From Mycolicibacter senuensis (lineage in GTDB: Bacteria; Actinomycetota; Actinomycetes; Mycobacteriales; Mycobacteriaceae): DNA of 64,000 bases. The notes beneath the pieces are model-generated. The model ran no database searches. It was not told the origin of the DNA and worked only from the letters and a program-made list of their open reading frames with translations. The DNA lies in the NCBI RefSeq assembly GCF_002101885.1, contig NZ_LQPS01000050.1, positions 56,167 through 120,166 on the forward strand, in the 5' to 3' direction. Shown one piece after another: positions 1-8,612 of the stretch. Both the position numbers and the translations under genes were made by a program. How positions within the stretch are numbered: position 1 is the first letter of the stretch; each line of letters opens with the position of its first letter.

Positions 1-1724
1 ATGTCGAGCACCTCGGTGAAATCCTTGCGGGCCGCCTCGTAGTCACCGGTGAGAAGCTCGGCCACACCGCGGAACCACACCAGCCGCCACCGCCAGCCGA
101 CCTGCTCGGCGAGGTCGTCGAGCTTGCCGGTCGCCTTGGTGACATTGCCCAGATCCAGCAGCGCGCGCACCTCCATCAGCGGCAGTCCGATGGACTCCGA
201 CAGGTCGATGCCCTCCGATTCCAGCGCGCTGTTGCGCACCGCGCGCAGCGAATCCAACGTCTGGACCGGTTCGCTCAGCTCCATCGACGACAGCAGCGGC
301 GCGGCGACGTCGCCCGGGTCGATGAGCGGCACCTGCAAGGCGGTGATGATCTCGCGCGCGGTCAGGTTCTGGGAGTGCACATGCCCGTCGAGGTAGACGT
401 CGGTGTGTGCGACCAGCAGGTGCTCGCCGAACGTGGACCGCGATCGGGTGAACACCGACGACAACCCGGGCCGGGGGATCCCGCTGTCCCTGGCGACCAC
501 CTCACGCAGCACACCCATCAGCTGTGCGGACATCTCCTCTGCGGAGGTGAACCGCCGGCGCGGGTCCGGGTCGATGGCACGTCGCAGCAGCCGGTGGTAA
601 GAGTCGTACTTCGTCAGGATCGGGTCGTCGTCGGGCAGGCCGTCGACGTAGCGGCCCTCCCGGGTGCGCAACTTCAGCGTCAGCGCCGCCAGGGTGCGGC
701 CCACCGTGTAGATGTCGGTGGCCACGGTCGGCCCGGTCCGGACGATGTCCGGTGCCTGGTAGCCGGGGGTGCCGTAGAGGTATCCGAACGAGTTGATGCG
801 CGACACCGCGCCGAGGTCGATCAGCTTGAGCTGCTCGGCGGTCAGCACGATGTTCTCCGGCTTCAGGTCGTTGTAGACCAGGCCCAGCGAATGCAGGTAA
901 CCCAACGCCGGGAGGATCTCCAGCATGTAGGCGATGGCCTGTGCCACCGGCAGCCGGCTGCCGCCGCGTTGCTTGAGCGATTGCCCGCCGACGTACTCCA
1001 TCACGATGTAGCCGACCGGGTCGCCGTGCGAATCCGGGTGCTGGACGAAGTTGAAGATCTTGACGATCGACGGGTGAGTCACCTCGGCGAGGAACTGACG
1101 CTCGGCCATCGCGATGGCCTGCGCCTCGGCGTCGCCGGAGTGCACCAGACCCTTGAGCACCACCGGGCGTTCGTTGACGTTGTGGTCGACCGCCAGGTAG
1201 ACCCAGCCCAGGCCACCGTGTGCCACACAGCCCTTGATCTCGTACTGCCCGGCCACCATGTCGCCGGGTTTGAGTTGCGGCAGAAAGGAATACGGGCTCC
1301 CGCAATGCGGGCACCAGCCCTCCGAGGCGCCCTTTGCCTCGCCGGTGGACCGGCCCACCGGCCGACCGCAGTTCCAGCAGAAGCGCTTGGCCTCGGCCAC
1401 CACCGGGTCGGCCATCAGCGCCTCGAGGGGATTGATCTCGGGAACCCGCGGGATCTCCACCAGGCCGCCGCCGAGCCGCCGTCGCGGCGCCACGGTGCGC
1501 ACCACCGCCGCGACGCGCGAGTCGTCGTCGGCCGATATCGCAGCATTCGAACCCTCGCGGGGGCGGAAGATCGCCTGGGTGGACATCGGCCGGCGCACCG
1601 ACGACGATTCGGCCAGCACGTCCGCCCGCTGGGTGGCCGGGCCATCGTCGTCGAAGTCGTCGAAGTCGTCGAACTCGGCGGCCGAGTGCTCGTCGGCGCC
1701 GGGGTCCGAATCGTCGCTTGCCAT
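1..1724 (-). CDS. pknG: Serine/threonine protein kinase PknG (3' end cut by window)
   Basis: Soluble kinase that phosphorylates GarA in mycobacteria to control 2-oxoglutarate and glutamate flux. The N-terminus is acidic (DDFDDFDDD). A rubredoxin-like metal site follows, with paired CWNCG and CPHCG motifs. The kinase domain has the ATP lysine in VVLKGLV, the catalytic loop YNDLKPEN (no Arg before Asp, as in PknG) and DLG in place of DFG. The visible C-terminus is the start of the TPR region. 574 codons are present of about 750 expected; the rest lies left of base 1. The ATG overlaps the glnH stop by one base, so the three genes glnX-glnH-pknG are translationally coupled. Confidence 0.97.
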   Translation of the reverse strand, partial: MASDDSDPGADEHSAAEFDDFDDFDDDGPATQRADVLAESSSVRRPMSTQAIFRPREGSNAAISADDDSRVAAVVRTVAPRRRLGGGLVEIPRVPEINPLEALMADPVVAEAKRFCWNCGRPVGRSTGEAKGASEGWCPHCGSPYSFLPQLKPGDMVAGQYEIKGCVAHGGLGWVYLAVDHNVNERPVVLKGLVHSGDAEAQAIAMAERQFLAEVTHPSIVKIFNFVQHPDSHGDPVGYIVMEYVGGQSLKQRGGSRLPVAQAIAYMLEILPALGYLHSLGLVYNDLKPENIVLTAEQLKLIDLGAVSRINSFGYLYGTPGYQAPDIVRTGPTVATDIYTVGRTLAALTLKLRTREGRYVDGLPDDDPILTKYDSYHRLLRRAIDPDPRRRFTSAEEMSAQLMGVLREVVARDSGIPRPGLSSVFTRSRSTFGEHLLVAHTDVYLDGHVHSQNLTAREIITALQVPLIDPGDVAAPLLSSMELSEPVQTLDSLRAVRNSALESEGIDLSESIGLPLMEVRALLDLGNVTKATGKLDDLAEQVGWRWRLVWFRGVAELLTGDYEAARKDFTEVLD

Positions 1725-2704
1725 CAGTCCGAATACCTCGGCGTAGGTGGCGCCGGTGCCGGGCCGAGCACCGTCAACCACTTGCGGTACAAGGTGTTCC
1801 AGGTGCCGTCGCGGCGGATGCGTTCCAGCGTGCCGTTGACGAAGCGGACCAGCCCGGTGTTGTCCAGGTTGATCCCGATGCCGTAGGGCTCCTCGTCCAT
1901 GGACGGCCCGACGATGTGCAGATACGGGTCCTGCGACATCAAACCCGCCAGGATCGAGTCGTCGGTGCTGACCGCGTCGACCTGACGCTGCTGCAGTGCC
2001 ACCAGGCAGTCGGCCCAGTTCACCACCGAGACGATGATCGGCGCCGGGCTGATCTGGCGGATGCGGCGCAACGAGGTGGTGCCCTGCGCGACGCAGACCC
2101 GTCTGCCGGACAGGTCCCCGGCCTGGCGGATCGAGGAGTCGCGCGGCACCAGAAGTCGCTGGTTGGCGACGAGGTAGACCGTCGAGAAGTTCACCAGCTT
2201 CCGGCGGCCGCAGGTGATGCTCATGGTCTTGACAACGATATCGACTTCGGACTTCTGCAGCGCCTCAATGCGTTCGGCGGACGCCAGGATCCGGTACTCG
2301 ACCTGCGACGGGGTGCCGAAGATGTCGCGGGCCACCTCGCCGGCGATGTCGACGTCGAAGCCGGTGATCTCGCCGGTGATCGGATCGCGGAAGCTGAACA
2401 GGTTGCTGCCGATGTCCAACCCGACGATCAGCCGGCCTCGGTGACGGATCTTGGCCACGGCGGCGTCGGCCTCGGCCTTGCTGCGGAACGGGTGCAGGCT
2501 GGCGGTGGCGTCGCAGTTCTCGGCCGGCTCGGGCTGCCGCGGCGGCTCGGGCGGCAACTCCTGCATTCCGGCCGGCGTGGGCGGCGGCAGCGTCGGCACC
2601 GCGGTCGGCACCACGAACTCGGTGCGGCCGCACCCGGACAACCCGGATAGCACCAGCACCGCGCTCACTGCGCACACCAGCAGTCGGGGCCTTCGCCGGC
2701 TCAT
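1724..2704 (-). CDS. glnH: Glutamine/amino-acid-binding lipoprotein GlnH
   Basis: Periplasmic amino-acid sensor of the SBP_bac_3 family. A short basic N-terminus (MSRRRP) and hydrophobic stretch end in a lipobox, LSGC, followed by a proline-rich linker and a two-lobed binding domain (LIVGLDIGSNLFSF near residue 90; NWADCLVALQQ near 225). There is no ABC permease or ATPase nearby; it sits between glnX and pknG, the arrangement shown in M. tuberculosis to signal Asp/Glu/Gln availability to PknG. I chose the ATG at 2704, which overlaps the glnX stop, because the product then starts like the M. tuberculosis protein. An ATG at 2707 and a longer form from 2731 are also open. Confidence 0.95.
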   Translation of the reverse strand: MSRRRPRLLVCAVSAVLVLSGLSGCGRTEFVVPTAVPTLPPPTPAGMQELPPEPPRQPEPAENCDATASLHPFRSKAEADAAVAKIRHRGRLIVGLDIGSNLFSFRDPITGEITGFDVDIAGEVARDIFGTPSQVEYRILASAERIEALQKSEVDIVVKTMSITCGRRKLVNFSTVYLVANQRLLVPRDSSIRQAGDLSGRRVCVAQGTTSLRRIRQISPAPIIVSVVNWADCLVALQQRQVDAVSTDDSILAGLMSQDPYLHIVGPSMDEEPYGIGINLDNTGLVRFVNGTLERIRRDGTWNTLYRKWLTVLGPAPAPPTPRYSD

Positions 2705-4023
2705 CATTTGTACTCGTTCAGTCGAGGCCACAGTCCGAGCGCGACCGCGATCGCCGCCCCCATGCTGAGCACCGCGCCGCCGACCGGGGCCACCGACAGC
2801 ACCCGGCGGGCGTTCAGGACGTCGTTGCGCAACTGGTTGCGGCTGTGCTGCAGCGCCTTGTCCAGCGCCGCGTCGAGTTGGTCGAACGCCGGAGTGGAGT
2901 CATCGCCGCTACCTCCCAGCGCCACCTGGGTAGCGGCCCGGTAGTTGCCGACGCCGATGTAGGCGTTCATCCGGTCGTTGGCCTGCCGCCATCGGGCCAA
3001 CAGCTGTCCGGCGTTGGCCAGGTCGGCGTTGTCGACGGCGTCGCCGCGGTCCAGGTAGCCCTCCAGTTGCTGCTGCATCGTGTCGATGCGCTGGTAAAAG
3101 GTCTGCTTGCGGGCTTCCTCGTCGCCGCGGCGGATCAGCGACAGGGTCTCGTCGGCGCGCGCCTGCTGCGCGGTGATCGCCAGGTTGGTGATCGCCTTGA
3201 GGGACTCGGCGCCGGTGTCCTTGGCGTTGCGGCTGCCCGCGGTGGAGATCACCAGCACGGTGCCGACCCAGATCACCATCAGCAGGATCGCCATCCCGCC
3301 GGCGACCAGGCCCGGGTTGATCCGGCGCCGGGTATGCCGGGCCAGCCAGCGGTGTGCGAACGCACCGAACAGCACGGTGGCCGCCACCACCAGGATCACC
3401 GGCGCGGGCACCCGGGTCGACGCGGTGGTCTGGCTGTCCACCGCCGTCGAGGTGGCCTGGTAGAGGCGCTGGGCGTCGGGCAGGATCGTGTGCTGCATCA
3501 GTTCGGAGGCTTCCGACAGGTAGGACGAACCGACCGGATCACCCGACCGGTTGTTGGTCCGCGCGGTTTCGATCAGACCGGTGTAGACGGCCAGTCCGTC
3601 ATTGATCCGCCCCAGCAGCTGCAGCAGCGGCTCGTCGCTCAGGCCCCCGGAGGCCCGGGTCACCGCCACCGCGGCATCGGTGATGGCGTGCTCGTAGCGC
3701 TCCCGGACGGCTCGCGGCTCGCCCTGGGCGATGAACGCGGTGGCCGCCGCCGCGTCGGCGACCGACAGGGTGATGTAGAGCCGTCCCGCCGCGTAGGCCA
3801 GCGGTTCGGTGTGGTCGAGCACCGTGGTCAGGGTGTTCTGCCGGTTGTTGATCGTGGTGGCCGTGGCGAAGGCGCTGATGCCGCCGAGGGTGGCCAGGAT
3901 GATGCCGATGGCCAGAATCCGCCCCGGGGTGGTGGTGAAGAACCACCAGCGGGGTCGGGCGGATTCGATCGGCGACCGCAAACCCGCCGGCTCGGTTGAC
4001 GGATGCGCCAACTCAACGGTCAC
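2704..4023 (-). CDS. glnX: Membrane protein GlnX (Rv0412c-like)
   Basis: 439-residue membrane protein, first gene of the glnX-glnH-pknG operon. A membrane segment lies near residues 32-54 (RILAIGIILATLGGISAF). An extracytoplasmic four-helix-type region follows, then a pair of helices near 205-260, a second sensor-like region, and a last helix near the C-terminus (GGAVLSMGAAIAVALGLWP). The layout resembles chemoreceptor-type sensor modules without a signalling domain. In M. tuberculosis the homologue is proposed to relay GlnH ligand binding across the membrane to PknG. The gene starts 138 bases from the divergent mutT3, so the operon promoter should lie in 4024-4161. Confidence 0.9.
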   Translation of the reverse strand: MTVELAHPSTEPAGLRSPIESARPRWWFFTTTPGRILAIGIILATLGGISAFATATTINNRQNTLTTVLDHTEPLAYAAGRLYITLSVADAAAATAFIAQGEPRAVRERYEHAITDAAVAVTRASGGLSDEPLLQLLGRINDGLAVYTGLIETARTNNRSGDPVGSSYLSEASELMQHTILPDAQRLYQATSTAVDSQTTASTRVPAPVILVVAATVLFGAFAHRWLARHTRRRINPGLVAGGMAILLMVIWVGTVLVISTAGSRNAKDTGAESLKAITNLAITAQQARADETLSLIRRGDEEARKQTFYQRIDTMQQQLEGYLDRGDAVDNADLANAGQLLARWRQANDRMNAYIGVGNYRAATQVALGGSGDDSTPAFDQLDAALDKALQHSRNQLRNDVLNARRVLSVAPVGGAVLSMGAAIAVALGLWPRLNEYK

Positions 4024-4161
4024 GTCTATTCAGGCTCCATCCTGCGGTTGTTCGCGCCCCCAACGATAGTAAAGGGATTCTAAGAGCGCGGGCGTCATCC
4101 GTGCCGACCTGCGCGGCGGTTGTTGCCGAAATAGTCGCGCGATCTCACTACAACCGAGACA

Positions 4162-4659
4162 TTGCTCGCCGGATACGCTTCCAGCGTGCGTGGTGACGGA
4201 GATGGCTGGGCGGTTTCCGACGCCGGCGTCCGCTTCTGGGGCCGGCACGGCGCAGCGGGCCTGCTGGTGCGGGCACCCAGGACCGACGGGACCCGCACCG
4301 TGCTGCTGCAGCATCGCGCCTGGTGGAGTCACCAGGGCGGCACTTGGGCGTTGCCCGGCGGTGCCCGCGACAGTCACGAGACCGCCGAACAGGCCGCGAT
4401 CCGCGAAGCGGAGGAGGAAGCCGGGCTGCCCGCCGACCGCATCGTCGTCCGCGCGGCCATCGTCACCGCGTCGGCCAGCGGCACCACCTGGACCTACACC
4501 ACCGTCGTCGCCGACGCCGAGGAACTGCTCCCGGTGGTGCCCAATCGGGAGAGCACCGAGCTGCGCTGGGTGGCCGAGCACGAGGTGGCCGGCCTGCCGC
4601 TGCACCCCGGATTCGCCGCCAGCTGGCAGTCGCTGCGGGGGCTGCACCTACCGGGCTGA
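4162..4659 (+). CDS. mutT3: Nudix hydrolase MutT3
   Basis: Nudix pyrophosphohydrolase of the MutT group; the M. tuberculosis homologue Rv0413 is linked to nucleotide-pool sanitation. The Nudix box is complete: GGARDSHE at its start, then REAEEEAGL containing the REXXEE core. Start is unsure: TTG at 4162 gives 165 residues, while an in-frame GTG at 4186 gives VRGDGDGW as the start. Neither has a convincing ribosome site. The product is shorter at the C-terminus than the M. tuberculosis protein. It stands alone between glnX (divergent) and thiE (convergent). Confidence 0.88.
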   Translation: MLAGYASSVRGDGDGWAVSDAGVRFWGRHGAAGLLVRAPRTDGTRTVLLQHRAWWSHQGGTWALPGGARDSHETAEQAAIREAEEEAGLPADRIVVRAAIVTASASGTTWTYTTVVADAEELLPVVPNRESTELRWVAEHEVAGLPLHPGFAASWQSLRGLHLPG

Positions 4660-4699
4660 GCCGAGTGTGCGGTTCGGCAGGGACAGCCGCGTCACTCCG

Positions 4700-5377
4700 C
4701 TAGGCCCCGGTAAGCGCCGCAAGCAGCGCCGTGGCCGCCGCCTGCGGATCCTCGGCGGCGGTGATCGCGCGCACCACCACCACCCGGCCGGCGCCGGCCG
4801 CCGTTACCTGCGGCAGCCGCTCGGCATCGATCCCGCCGATGGCGAACCACGGCTTGTCGGAGCGCTGGTCCACGGCGAACCTCAGCAGCTCCAGACCCGC
4901 AGCGGACCGGCCGGGCTTGGTGGGGGTCGGCCAGCACGGCCCGACGCAGAAGTAGTCGACCGGTTCGGTCAGCGCCGCCTTGACCTGCTGGCCGTCGTGG
5001 GTGGACCGGCCGATCAGCACGTCGGGCCCGACGATCTCACGCGCGATCGGCAGCGGCAGATCGTCCTGGCCCAGGTGCAGCACGTCGACGCCGGCGGCAC
5101 GGGCGATGTCGGCGCGGTCGTTGACCGCCAGCAGCGCACCGTGCCGGCGGGCGGCGGCGGCCAGGGTCTCCAACGCCGCCAACTCGTCGCGGGCCTCCAG
5201 CGGACCGAACTGCTGCTCGCCGGGCGAACCCTTGTCGCGCAGCTGGATGATGTCCACCCCGCCGGCCAGCGCGGCCTCGGCGAATTCGGCCAGGTCCCCC
5301 TTTTCCCGGCGGGCGTCGGTGCACAGGTAGAGCCGGGCGTCAAGGAGGCGGGTCAGACGATCTGAGCGTTCGTGCAT
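4700..5377 (-). CDS. thiE: Thiamine-phosphate synthase ThiE
   Basis: Joins HMP-PP and thiazole phosphate to give thiamine monophosphate, in the cytoplasm. 225 residues, a usual ThiE length, as a TIM barrel: LYLCTD near residue 17, QLRDKG near 45 (pyrophosphate-binding Arg and Lys), VNDRADIA near 85, GRSTH near 123 and FAIGGI near 178. The gene is divergent from thiO with only 58 bases between start codons, so their promoters overlap. That gap is too short for a full TPP riboswitch, and I see no CTGAGA-type core in it. Confidence 0.96.
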   Translation of the reverse strand: MHERSDRLTRLLDARLYLCTDARREKGDLAEFAEAALAGGVDIIQLRDKGSPGEQQFGPLEARDELAALETLAAAARRHGALLAVNDRADIARAAGVDVLHLGQDDLPLPIAREIVGPDVLIGRSTHDGQQVKAALTEPVDYFCVGPCWPTPTKPGRSAAGLELLRFAVDQRSDKPWFAIGGIDAERLPQVTAAGAGRVVVVRAITAAEDPQAAATALLAALTGA

Positions 5378-5435
5378 CCCTCGACGCTAGCGGCTAGCTT
5401 GGTGAGTTGACACCGAGGCGGAAGGGAGCAGCAAC

Positions 5436-6446
5436 ATGCCCGGACCCTCGCTCGGGTCGCTGGCCGTGATCGGCGGCGGTGTCATCGGTCTGTCGGTGGC
5501 CCGGCAGGCCGCCCGGGCCGGGTGGTCGGTGCGGGTGCATCGCACCGGTGACCACGGCGCCTCCTGGGTGGCCGGCGGAATGTTGGCCCCGCACAGTGAG
5601 GGCTGGCCGGGTGAGGATCGGCAGCTGCGGCTGGGGCTGCGCTCACTGGAGCTGTGGCACGAGTTCCTCGAGGGGCTGCCGGCCGGCGTGGTCACCGCAC
5701 GCGAATCGCTGGTGGTGGCCGCCGACCGCGCCGATGTCGCCGACCTGCGCACCGTCGCCGACTGGCTGACCGGACAGGGTCATCCGGTGATCTGGGAATC
5801 GGCCGCGCGTGAGGTCGAACCGCTGTTGGCCGCCGGTATCCGGCACGGTTTCCGGGCGCCCACCGAGCTGGCGGTCGACAACCGCGCGGTGGTCACCGCT
5901 TTGAACACCGCGTGCGAGGAACTCGAGGTGGCGTGGGCGGGCCCCGTGCACGATCTCGCCGAGGTGGCAGCCGACGCGGTGGTGATCGCCAACGGCATCG
6001 ACGCCCCGGCGCTGTGGCCCGGCTTGGCGATTCGGCCGGTCAAGGGCGAGGTGCTGCGGCTGCGGTGGCGCAAAGGATGTTTGCCGGTGCCGCAGCGGGT
6101 CATTCGGGCCCGGGTGCACGGCCGGCAGGTCTATCTGGTGCCGCGCCCCGACGGCGTGGTGGTCGGAGCCACCCAGTACGAGCACGGCCGCGACACCGCC
6201 CCGGTGGTCTCCGGGGTGCGTGACCTGCTCGACGACGCCTGCGCACTGGTGCCGGCGCTGGGGGAGTACGAGCTGGCAGAATGCGGAGCCGGTCTGCGAC
6301 CGATGACACCGGACAACCTGCCGCTGGTGCGCCGGCTCGACGAGCGTACGGTCGTCGCCGCCGGTCATGGCCGCAACGGTTTTCTGTTGGCACCATGGAC
6401 CGCCGAACAGGTGGTGTCCGAACTACTTCCGGTTGGAGTGCAATGA
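5436..6446 (+). CDS. thiO: Glycine oxidase ThiO
   Basis: FAD-dependent oxidase that makes iminoglycine from glycine for the thiazole ring of thiamine. 336 residues, DAO family. The FAD-binding Rossmann motif is at the N-terminus (VIGGGVIGLSVA); a C-terminal AGHGRNGFLLAP holds the second FAD contact. An AAGGGAGC ribosome site stands before the ATG. The stop overlaps the thiS start (ATGA), so thiO-thiS-thiG form one coupled operon. Confidence 0.95.
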   Translation: MPGPSLGSLAVIGGGVIGLSVARQAARAGWSVRVHRTGDHGASWVAGGMLAPHSEGWPGEDRQLRLGLRSLELWHEFLEGLPAGVVTARESLVVAADRADVADLRTVADWLTGQGHPVIWESAAREVEPLLAAGIRHGFRAPTELAVDNRAVVTALNTACEELEVAWAGPVHDLAEVAADAVVIANGIDAPALWPGLAIRPVKGEVLRLRWRKGCLPVPQRVIRARVHGRQVYLVPRPDGVVVGATQYEHGRDTAPVVSGVRDLLDDACALVPALGEYELAECGAGLRPMTPDNLPLVRRLDERTVVAAGHGRNGFLLAPWTAEQVVSELLPVGVQ

Positions 6447-6640
6447 TCATCAACGTCAACGAGAAACAGGTCGAAGTGGCCGAGGCGACGACGGTTGCGG
6501 CGCTGCTGGCTTCGATGGGCTACCCGGACCGCGGTATTGCGGTGGCGGTGGATCAGGCGGTGCTGCCGCGATCGCGGTGGGCCACCACGCTGGTCGACGG
6601 CGCCCGACTCGAGGTGGTGACGGCGGTGCAAGGTGGTTGA
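6443..6640 (+). CDS. thiS: Sulfur carrier protein ThiS
   Basis: 65-residue ubiquitin-fold sulfur carrier. It ends in the required Gly-Gly (VQGG), which is adenylated and then thiocarboxylated to deliver sulfur to ThiG. The start overlaps the thiO stop by four bases, and its end overlaps the thiG start by eight bases. Translation coupling would keep carrier and synthase in proportion. Confidence 0.96.
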   Translation: MIINVNEKQVEVAEATTVAALLASMGYPDRGIAVAVDQAVLPRSRWATTLVDGARLEVVTAVQGG

Positions 6641-7394
6641 TGACGCGAAGCTGACCATCGCCGGGCGCGAGTTCAGCTCCCGGCTCATCATGGGAACCGG
6701 TGGGGCGCAGAGCCTGACCGCACTCGAAGCGGCGCTGGTGGCCTCCGGCACCGAGCTGACCACCGTCGCGATGCGCCGCGTCGACGCCGAGGGCGGGACC
6801 GGCATGCTGGATCTGCTCAGCCGGTTGGGCATCACGCCGCTGCCCAACACCGCCGGTTGCCGCAGCGCCGCCGAGGCGGTGTTGACCGCGCAGTTGGCCC
6901 GCGAGGCGCTGGGCACCGAATGGGTCAAGCTGGAGGTGATCGGAGACGAGCGCACTCTGCTGCCCGACGCCGTCGAATTGGTCCGCGCCGCTGAGCAATT
7001 GGTGGACGACGGGTTCGTCGTGCTGCCGTACACCAACGATGACCCGGTGCTGGCCCGCCGCCTCGAGGACGCCGGGTGCGCCGCGGTGATGCCATTGGGT
7101 TCGCCGATCGGCACCGGGCTGGGGATCGCCAACCCGCACAGCATCGAGATGATCGTGGCCGGTGCCGGGGTGCCGGTGGTGCTGGACGCCGGTATCGGCA
7201 CCGCCAGCGATGCCGCGCTGGCGATGGAGTTGGGCTGCGATGCGGTGCTGCTGGCCACCGCAGTCACCCGGGCCGCTGATCCGGCCGCCATGGCCGCCGC
7301 GATGGCGGGTGCTGTCACCGCCGGCTATCTGGCGCGCCGAGCCGGGCGTATCCCCAAGCGGTTCTGGGCCCAGGCGTCCTCGCCGGTGCTGTGA
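6633..7394 (+). CDS. thiG: Thiazole synthase ThiG
   Basis: Forms the thiazole phosphate ring from DXP, iminoglycine and ThiS thiocarboxylate. 253 residues, TIM barrel. FSSRLIMGTGG lies near residue 14, the Schiff-base lysine region EWVKLEVIGD near 95, and the phosphate-binding GSPIGTG and LDAGIGTASDAA loops in the C-terminal half. GTG start inside the end of thiS; last gene of the thiOSG operon. The next gene starts nine bases after the stop and may be co-transcribed. Confidence 0.96.
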   Translation: MVDDAKLTIAGREFSSRLIMGTGGAQSLTALEAALVASGTELTTVAMRRVDAEGGTGMLDLLSRLGITPLPNTAGCRSAAEAVLTAQLAREALGTEWVKLEVIGDERTLLPDAVELVRAAEQLVDDGFVVLPYTNDDPVLARRLEDAGCAAVMPLGSPIGTGLGIANPHSIEMIVAGAGVPVVLDAGIGTASDAALAMELGCDAVLLATAVTRAADPAAMAAAMAGAVTAGYLARRAGRIPKRFWAQASSPVL

Positions 7395-7403
7395 TCGGGC
7401 GCG

Positions 7404-8210
7404 ATGAAACGCTATGTCGCCCTGGGCAGTTCGATGGCGGCCGGCCCGGGAATCCGGCCCGTGGTCCCCGGCGCCCCACGGCCGGCGGGGCGCTCGGTGC
7501 GGAACTACCCGCATTTGGTCGCCCGCGCACTGAATCTCGACCTGGTCGATGTCACGTTCTCGGGCGCGACCACGGCCCATCTGCTGACCGACCGCCAGCA
7601 CGGTGCACCGCCGCAGCTCGAGGCGCTCGACGGCTCGGAGACCCTGGTGACGATCACGATCGGCGGCAATGACGTCGGCTATGTGCCGCTGCTGATGGCC
7701 GCGGCGTTGCTACCCCGGGCCGCCCGGCTGCTGGCGCCGGTCGGCACCCTCTTCGACCACCGCGAGCGCCAGCGGGCGCTGGACGGCGTCGAATCCTCGC
7801 TAAGGGCGGTCGGCGCGGCGGTGCGGAACCGGGCGCCGCAGGCGCGGGTGTTCTTCGTCGACTACCTGACTTTGCTGCCACCGGCCGGGTCACGGGCGGG
7901 GCGGCTGTCTGAACACGTCGTCGAGTTGGCCCGTCACATCGCCGGTGCGTTGGAGCGGCACACCGCCGACGCCGCGGCCGCCACCGGCTGCGAGATCGTG
8001 CGCGCCGGGAAGGCCAGCCGCGAACACCACCCGTGGTCGGCGCAGCCGTGGACCGTGGGTGCGCGACTGCCGCTGCCGTGGCGGCCATGGCCGTTTCACC
8101 CCAATGCCGCGGGCATGGCCGCGGTCGCCGAGCTGGTGGTCGCCCGCTGGGCCGCGGCCGGCCGGGACGCCCCGGAAAGCCAGGACGGCCAGGACGGCCA
8201 GGACGGCTAG
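7404..8210 (+). CDS. SGNH/GDSL-type hydrolase
   Basis: Probable esterase or lipase of the SGNH family. Block I is degenerate (YVALGSSMAAG, with the nucleophile Ser in GSS), block III is intact (TIGGNDVGY) and block V is FHPNAAGM with the catalytic His. There is no signal peptide, so it is probably cytoplasmic. It starts nine bases after thiG and may be read through from the thi operon, though nothing suggests a thiamine role. The C-terminus ends in three Gln-Asp-Gly repeats encoded by a 9-base DNA tandem, which looks like slippage. Substrate unknown. M. tuberculosis has lpqL directly after thiG at this point. Confidence 0.85.
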   Translation: MKRYVALGSSMAAGPGIRPVVPGAPRPAGRSVRNYPHLVARALNLDLVDVTFSGATTAHLLTDRQHGAPPQLEALDGSETLVTITIGGNDVGYVPLLMAAALLPRAARLLAPVGTLFDHRERQRALDGVESSLRAVGAAVRNRAPQARVFFVDYLTLLPPAGSRAGRLSEHVVELARHIAGALERHTADAAAATGCEIVRAGKASREHHPWSAQPWTVGARLPLPWRPWPFHPNAAGMAAVAELVVARWAAAGRDAPESQDGQDGQDG

Positions 8211-8612
8211 GACAGCACGGCGACGCCGGGTGCGCCCGGTGCGCCGGGTCGGTCTGTGCCACGGTGGCCGCCATGCCGGCGCGCCGAGGCGCCTCGGGCA
8301 GTGCCCGAGCATCCGAGCTGTGGAAAACGTCAGGCCAGACCGGCCTGCCCTCAGGTCACCACGCCGCCACGGCACGGCGGATCGAATTCGCCGCCGTGAT
8401 TAATGGGAGCCTGGACCGCTGCTGGTTGCCGACGCGGTTCGTCGCGACCGGGTCGACTGCCCTCGTTGAACCCCCCGATGGAACCGCGCCGGCATGACAG
8501 AAAAGACTGAATTCCCCAAACCGCCGCTCTTACTGAAACTACTGTGATATTGCTGAAGAGCGTGTAAACAGCGTGTTACAACACTCAGGGTCTATGGGAA
8601 GGTGGGGCAATC
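8211..8612. other. Intergenic region upstream of the PGRS gene
   Basis: 402 bases without a convincing long gene. The left part is GC-rich. From about 8480 the composition becomes AT-richer, as expected for a promoter region. A 17-codon ORF (8494-8547, starting MTEKTEF, with leucines at the end) lies in it, but I cannot tell whether it is translated. A good ribosome site (GGAAGGTGGGG) stands just before the PGRS ATG at 8613. I see no clear sigma-factor motif. Confidence 0.5.

Noticed and set aside
375..1886. Long open frame on the plus strand across pknG
   Set aside because: It is antisense to pknG, which has clear kinase and rubredoxin motifs; the frame has no recognisable domain and simply reflects high GC content.
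5378..5435. TPP riboswitch upstream of thiO
   Set aside because: Only 58 bases lie between thiE and thiO starts and the CTGAGA and ACCTGA cores are absent.
8205..8280. Possible collagen-like or PGRS tail on the minus strand (PGAPGAPG)
   Set aside because: Only a few repeats, preceded by unrelated residues and no start; too short to call, unlike the 55378 remnant.
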